The notes under the pieces: model-generated
The model's input: the letters and a program-made list of their open reading frames with translations, nothing else
Database searches by the model: none
What the model was told of the DNA's origin: nothing
Position numbers and translations under genes: made by a program
NCBI GenBank assembly: GCA_003135315.1
Contig: PLBD01000213.1
Location: forward strand, 3,425-13,183
Length of the DNA: 9,759 nucleotides
Direction: 5' to 3'
From: Acidobacteriaceae bacterium
GTDB taxonomy: Bacteria > Acidobacteriota > Terriglobia > Terriglobales > Acidobacteriaceae
Shown: piece after piece, positions 6,285-9,759 of the stretch
Layout of the letters: every line of letters starts with the position of its first letter
Position numbering within the stretch: the first letter of the stretch is position 1

Positions 6285-6372
6285 GAAGGGGCGCAGCTTC
6301 AGCCATGCCCTGAACTTTCCAAACGGGTGCGCCGTCACAGGCCCTAAATTGTCATCCCGACGAGGGCTTTAG
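6285..6372 (+). repeat. Compound palindromic repeat, copy 2
   Basis: It shares ordered blocks with 5447-5524: GAAGGGGCG (6285-6293), AGCTTCAG (6295-6302), TTGTCATCCCGA (6349-6360) and GAGGGCTTTAG (6362-6372). The middle is diverged and about 10 bp longer, and the first hairpin is partly decayed. It lies upstream of the aldolase gene in the same orientation as copy 1. Confidence 0.68.
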
Positions 6373-6654
6373 AGACTTTGTCGTGACTGGAATTTAAGTT
6401 CCGCGATGGAATCAACAGTCCGAGAAACGATCCAACCAGCCGCGCAGCGGCGGGATGACTTTAGCCCGGCTCGTAAGAGCCGGGTCGGAGGGGAAAATAG
6501 ACCCGAGCCGCAGAGCGGCGGCACCGGTTGCGACACAGTCTCTTTAGCTCGACGAGAGATCCTCTTTTCCCGAGTTTTCAGCAAGCGGTTTCGCCGCTGA
6601 GGCAGTCCGCCGCAACTTCATCAGGATTTCCATTAGGACGTCTTTCCCTCCGAT
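6373..6654. other. Gene-free, hairpin-rich region upstream of queA
   Basis: No coding region is supported here. A perfect hairpin at 6465-6484 has an 8-bp CCCGGCTC stem and a GTAA loop. Smaller hairpins are at 6439-6451 (GCCGC, loop GCA), 6508-6520 (GCCGC, loop AGA) and 6584-6598 (AGCGG, loop TTTCG). GGGATGAC at 6451-6458 is the inverse of the GTCATCCC core at 6351-6358. Positions 6543-6564 resemble the right end of the compound repeat (5508-5529), suggesting one repeat nested within another. No convincing promoter for queA was identified. Confidence 0.55.
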
Positions 6655-6660
6655 GGAGGA
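6655..6660 (+). promoter_or_regulatory. Ribosome-binding site that decides the queA start
   Basis: GGAGGA lies 10 nt before the GTG at 6671. It overlaps the alternative in-frame ATG at 6653, which itself has no Shine-Dalgarno sequence. This favours the GTG start. Confidence 0.6.
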
Positions 6661-6670
6661 AAATGGTGAT

Positions 6671-7897
6671 GTGCTGGTCTCCGACTTCGATTACCACCTT
6701 CCGCAGGAGCTGATTGCCCGCCAGCCGCTGGCCGATCGCGCAGCTTCACGCCTGCTGCACGTCGACCGCAAGGGCGATGCGCTGGAAGACCGCCAGTTTC
6801 GCGACTTTCCCGACTTATTGCGGCCCGACGACCTGCTCGTCTTCAACAATACCAAGGTGTTGCCGGCGCGGCTGTATGGACATCGAAGCGGCTCGCGCGC
6901 GCAGCGCCTGTCGCAGGAAAATCCTGCCGCAAGAGATTTTTTGCGTGGCAAGGTCGAGGTGCTGCTGACGAAACAACTCTCCGCTTCTCCCATGGTGTGG
7001 GAAGCACTGGTCCATCCCGGCCGCAAGCTCGGTCTGGGCGAGCGCGTCTATTTCGGCGGCAATGCAGACGAAGCGTCGCACGAACTGGCCGCCGAAATCG
7101 TCGGGCGCGGTGCGTTCGGCGAGCGCCATCTGCGTTTCGATCCTGTCGACGACTTCTTCGCCATCCTCAACCGCATCGGCCACATTCCGCTGCCGCCGTA
7201 CATTGACCGTCCCGACACGCCCGAAGATCGCGAGCAGTATCAGACGGTCTATGCCAAGCCGCCCGGTTCTGTGGCCGCGCCGACCGCAGGCCTGCACTTC
7301 ACGCCGGAAATTCTGGAAAGCATACGCCAGCGCGGCATCGAGACGGCCGAACTCACGCTGCACGTTGGTCTGGGCACGTTTCAGCCCGTCCGAGTGGAAG
7401 TCGTCGAGGAGCACAAGCTGCATACGGAGTGGTTCGAGATCACGCAAGAAGCAGCCGACAAGATCCAGGCCGCCCGCGATGCTGGCCGCCGGATTGTGGC
7501 CGTTGGTACGACGACCGTGCGGACTCTGGAGTTCGCAGCACGCAATCCCAAATGTGTCATCCCGAGCGACGAGCGCAGCGAGGAGTCGAGGGCCCTGCAT
7601 TTATACGACAGCTGGGTGCCCCGTTCTGGCCTTCCTTTGGCCAGGGCGGGGCAGTTATCAGTCAATCCCGATGGCCGCATCATGGGCCAGCGCGGCGAGG
7701 CGGACATCTTCATCTATCCCGGCTTCGACTTCCGCGTAGTCGGCGCGATGCTGACCAACTTCCACCTGCCGAAATCAACTCTGCTGATGCTGGTCTCGGC
7801 CTTCGCCGGACGCGAGCGAACTCTGCGCGCGTATAAGCACGCCGTTCGCGAACGCTACCGGTTCTACTCTTATGGAGATTGTATGTTCGTGGAGTAA
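6671..7897 (+). CDS. queA: S-adenosylmethionine:tRNA ribosyltransferase-isomerase
   Basis: This cytoplasmic enzyme transfers and rearranges the ribosyl group of S-adenosylmethionine onto 7-aminomethyl-7-deazaguanine at the wobble position of tRNA, forming epoxyqueuosine. Family motifs are intact, including VSDFDYHLP at the start, LLVFNNTKVLPARL, PLPPYIDRPD, YAKPPGSVAAPTAGLHF, HVGLGTFQPVR, VGTTTVRTLE, IFIYPGFDF, LTNFHLPKSTL and YRFYSYGDCMF at the end. At 408 residues it is longer than E. coli QueA (356). Most of the extra length is between FAAR and DIFIYPG, about 54 residues against roughly 18, and this segment contains two repeat-derived sequences. The GTG at 6671 is chosen because it follows GGAGGA and gives the usual N-terminus; an ATG at 6653 would add six residues. 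No other queuosine gene is adjacent. Confidence 0.95.
   Translation: MLVSDFDYHLPQELIARQPLADRAASRLLHVDRKGDALEDRQFRDFPDLLRPDDLLVFNNTKVLPARLYGHRSGSRAQRLSQENPAARDFLRGKVEVLLTKQLSASPMVWEALVHPGRKLGLGERVYFGGNADEASHELAAEIVGRGAFGERHLRFDPVDDFFAILNRIGHIPLPPYIDRPDTPEDREQYQTVYAKPPGSVAAPTAGLHFTPEILESIRQRGIETAELTLHVGLGTFQPVRVEVVEEHKLHTEWFEITQEAADKIQAARDAGRRIVAVGTTTVRTLEFAARNPKCVIPSDERSEESRALHLYDSWVPRSGLPLARAGQLSVNPDGRIMGQRGEADIFIYPGFDFRVVGAMLTNFHLPKSTLLMLVSAFAGRERTLRAYKHAVRERYRFYSYGDCMFVE
7555..7592 (+). repeat. Dispersed repeat read in frame within queA
   Basis: The stretch opens TGTCATCCCGAG, the same core as the intergenic repeats at 5488-5499 and 6349-6360, and ends TCGAGGG. It is rich in alternating GAGC/GCGA blocks. 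In the queA frame it encodes about residues 295-308 (CVIPSDERSEESRA), where other QueA proteins have no counterpart. Confidence 0.7.
7617..7653 (+). repeat. Long inverted repeat within queA
   Basis: Arms of 15 bp (7617-7631 and 7639-7653) are complementary except for two central positions that would be G-U pairs in RNA; the loop is TTCCTTT. It encodes about VPRSGLPLARAGQ within the same family-atypical segment. No T-run follows, so it does not look like a terminator. Confidence 0.75.
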
Positions 7898-7943
7898 GCA
7901 GGAATGACCACACAGACACGGAGGCGCAGAAGACGACGCGGTA

Positions 7944-9056
7944 TCAGGGAACTTGGAAAACCTGAGGATTCCGGGGATTTAACAGAACTGTTTTCCCTGT
8001 TCGACTCAGACGTGCCGTATCTCCGTCAAAAGTTCGACCCGCCACCGGCACCGACGAGAATATTATCGAGCGCGCGTCACCTTCCCAAGTCGTAAACTGC
8101 AGATAAGTCTCGACGCCCCATGTAGTGCCGTCTAACCAGTCGTGCTGAATCTTCACATTCCCCGTACCTGCAAGCAGTCTGCCGTTCGCAAATGACACAA
8201 AGCTGTGGATGTCCCTGTTTGGCAGCAGAACTGTCTGGAGTCGATGCCAGCCGTTAATGTCAAACGATTCAAGGCCTAAGTGACGGTCGAACATCGATCC
8301 TTTGCAGAAGCCCGACTCGACAAAATACAGGCGATCCTCTGAGAACGCGACAGACGTTGGGTTCCTGGCCTTCAGCGTTTCTAGATGTAACCACGGATTT
8401 ACGCTGAAAACGTGAATGGTGTCACGGAACCACGTGCAAGGGAAAGGGGCGGCGACCGCGAATTCTGTACCGTCCAGCTTCCATGAAACAGACGTAACTT
8501 GATGCGGTGACTTCCACTGGAACAACAGGCGTCCGCTGTCCAAGTCGTAGGCGAACAATACGGCAGAGTTCGGGAACCCATTTGCTGCGACGATCGCGAC
8601 GTGTCCGCTTGGAGATGTTTCCAATTTGTTGATGCGAAAACCCTGATCCAGCGGTGGCTCGATAACGCGAAGTGAATTAAGCGTCGCTGCGTCCAGCACA
8701 TGCACCTTGGTCGGTTCACTCGCAATGAGAAAAAGGCCGTCGGCGGTAAAGCGAACCGTATTAGAAGTCGGCATGCTGTTCGGATACGTCGCCAATCTTG
8801 TGTTGCCGATCTTAATTTTTTGCCGATAGTCCCAGACCTCGACAGACTCCACAATTGGCTCCCGAGGCCTTTGTAGAGTGCTCGGTGATTCCACTGTGAC
8901 TGCGAGTAGCCGGTCGTCAGGAGATGTATCTGCGTCCGTCGTGGTAAACCCCAGTTCCCAGTGCTTGGGTGCCGAATCCTGACCGGATGCAGGGCCAGCC
9001 AACATCGCCAGGGCGAACAACACGAGCGTTCGTTGCAACGTCCGCGGTAGGGACAT
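7944..9056 (-). CDS. Secreted beta-propeller-like (WD40-type) protein, function unknown
   Basis: This 370-residue protein has a signal peptide (basic MSLPRTLQR, hydrophobic LVLFALAMLA, likely cleavage near residue 25 before QDSA), so it is probably periplasmic or secreted. The mature part has several degenerate propeller-blade-like strands: SPDDRLLAV, VRFTADGLFLIAS with VHVLDAATL, LFAYDLDSGRLLFQW, VSWKLDGTEFAVAAP and VAFSEDRLYFVES. Most canonical Trp-Asp pairs are missing, apart from VWDYRQ. I recognise no specific family and see no catalytic motif. It stands alone, divergent from polA with 120 bp between the starts. Sampled G+C is about 53-55%, against about 68% sampled in queA, which may mean a later origin or relaxed selection. 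The ATG at 9056 is directly before the signal peptide; no clear ribosome-binding site is present. Confidence 0.82.
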   Translation of the reverse strand: MSLPRTLQRTLVLFALAMLAGPASGQDSAPKHWELGFTTTDADTSPDDRLLAVTVESPSTLQRPREPIVESVEVWDYRQKIKIGNTRLATYPNSMPTSNTVRFTADGLFLIASEPTKVHVLDAATLNSLRVIEPPLDQGFRINKLETSPSGHVAIVAANGFPNSAVLFAYDLDSGRLLFQWKSPHQVTSVSWKLDGTEFAVAAPFPCTWFRDTIHVFSVNPWLHLETLKARNPTSVAFSEDRLYFVESGFCKGSMFDRHLGLESFDINGWHRLQTVLLPNRDIHSFVSFANGRLLAGTGNVKIQHDWLDGTTWGVETYLQFTTWEGDARSIIFSSVPVAGRTFDGDTARLSRTGKTVLLNPRNPQVFQVP

Positions 9057-9161
9057 AAAAACATTAAACCATTCTTTGGAGTGCGACTGCGAACCTTACC
9101 GGGAGTCGCCATCTGCCCACCGAGGAGCGTATTTTAGGGCGTAGCAGCATCAGTCGCGACT

Positions 9162-9170
9162 TGTTAGAAT
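9162..9170 (+). promoter_or_regulatory. polA: Possible extended -10 promoter of polA
   Basis: TGT-TAGAAT matches an extended -10 element (TGN plus five of six bases of TATAAT). No good -35 box is found. It predicts transcription starting near 9177, which coincides with the only usable polA start codon, so the mRNA would be essentially leaderless. Confidence 0.35.
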
Positions 9171-9176
9171 TTTCTC

Positions 9177-9759
9177 TTGCCCACCACTAGGAAACCCGCG
9201 AAATCCGCCACCGTCTCCAGCGCAGCCAAATCGGCCAGCGCGGTCAAGCCTGCCATCGCCGTTCCCGCTGAACCGGCAGGCTCCAAAGGCCGCATCTACC
9301 TCATCGATACGATGGGCTTCATCTTTCGCGCTTACCATGCGATGGAGAGGATGGGGCGGCCCATGTCGACCAAGACGGGCATCCCAACCAGCGCGACTTA
9401 CGTCTTCGTCAACATGCTGCGCAAGTTGCGATCTGACTTCGCGCCGCAATATCTGGCCGCGGTCTTCGACGTTGCCGCCCCGACCTTTCGCGACGAGCAG
9501 GCCATGGCGATCACCAGCGTCCGCAAGTTCGACAGCAAGACGCAAAGCTACGTTGAAAAACCTTATGACGGTTACAAGGCCAATCGCAAAGCGATGCCGG
9601 AGGATCTGACCCAGCAAGTGCCCTACATCCGGCGCGCGCTCGCGGCGTACCGCATTCCTATCCTCGAAGCTCCTGGCTTCGAGGCCGACGACGTCATCGG
9701 CACCCTGGCCCGCGAGGCCGCCGACGAGCAGCATGAGGTCTTCATCGTCTCCGGCGACA
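9177..9759 (+). CDS. polA: DNA polymerase I, N-terminal 5'-3' exonuclease part (runs off the window)
   Basis: The 194 visible codons encode the 5' nuclease domain that removes RNA primers and flaps during replication and repair. Metal-binding and helical-arch motifs are present: YLIDTMGFIFRAYHA (Asp44), AAVFDVAAPTFRDE (Asp98), YDGYKANRKAMPEDL, and FEADDVIGTLA (Asp171, Asp172), with the frame ending in VSGD. Identification as polA rather than a stand-alone exonuclease is inferred from family style. An in-frame stop at 9165-9167 and the absence of any ATG or GTG before the first motif leave TTG 9177 as the start. This gives a tail of about 37 residues rich in Lys, Ala and Ser. Between FRDE and YDGYKANR there are about 20 more residues than in E. 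coli Pol I. Confidence 0.88.
   Translation, partial: MPTTRKPAKSATVSSAAKSASAVKPAIAVPAEPAGSKGRIYLIDTMGFIFRAYHAMERMGRPMSTKTGIPTSATYVFVNMLRKLRSDFAPQYLAAVFDVAAPTFRDEQAMAITSVRKFDSKTQSYVEKPYDGYKANRKAMPEDLTQQVPYIRRALAAYRIPILEAPGFEADDVIGTLAREAADEQHEVFIVSGD

Noticed and set aside
6815..7600. Minus-strand open frame within queA
   Set aside because: It has no recognisable domain, while the opposite strand carries all QueA motifs.
7617..7653. Transcription terminator within queA
   Set aside because: No T-run follows, and the reading frame continues through conserved QueA motifs.
7904..8095. Short plus-strand open frame after queA beginning with an Arg run
   Set aside because: It overlaps the 3' end of the secreted-protein gene and begins in a low-complexity CACAGACACGGAGG-type stretch, with no protein-family signal.
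9150..9734. Minus-strand open frame opposite the polA start
   Set aside because: The plus strand encodes a clear 5' nuclease domain; the minus frame is its shadow.

Overview
The window looks like a chromosomal segment from an Acidobacteriota genome. The grounds are a high G+C base composition (about 60-68% in most genes), a MacB/FtsX-type permease of about 820 residues with the architecture of the acidobacterial duplicated permease (ADOP) family, and abundant short palindromic and tandem repeats between genes. The phylum call is inference from protein style and repeats; no rRNA is present.

Positions 1-5219, all on the minus strand and read right to left, form an ABC efflux/export operon. It contains an HlyD-type membrane fusion protein (3960-5219), a LolD/MacB-type ATPase (2861-3592), an eight-helix ADOP-type permease (251-2725) and the first 33 codons of a second ATPase (1-101, cut by the window edge). 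Upstream of the fusion protein are a tandem pair of GTGTCC-N6-GGACAC operator-like sites exactly 20 bp apart and two alternative promoter candidates. Each of the three gaps between operon genes is bracketed by heptameric repeats, one cluster just after the upstream stop codon and a roughly inverted cluster just before the next start codon. In two of the gaps the clusters are complementary enough to fold into long stems.

Positions 5447-6372 hold a class II aldolase/adducin-family gene (5528-6196, minus) lying between two same-direction copies of a compound palindromic repeat. From 6197 to 6670 there is a repeat-rich gap with nested hairpins. The plus-strand queA gene follows (6671-7897; tRNA queuosine biosynthesis). 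It is longer than usual because a repeat related to the intergenic ones, and a second long inverted repeat, are read in frame inside it.

Positions 7944-9056 (minus) encode a secreted beta-propeller-like protein of unknown function with lower G+C than its neighbours. Divergent from it, polA (DNA polymerase I) begins at a TTG codon at 9177 and runs off the right edge; only its 5' nuclease domain is visible.

The most unusual content is the repeat biology: heptad clusters at every junction of the transporter operon, and palindromic repeats both flanking the aldolase and inserted in frame in queA. No CRISPR array, tRNA, rRNA, transposase or defence system was seen.
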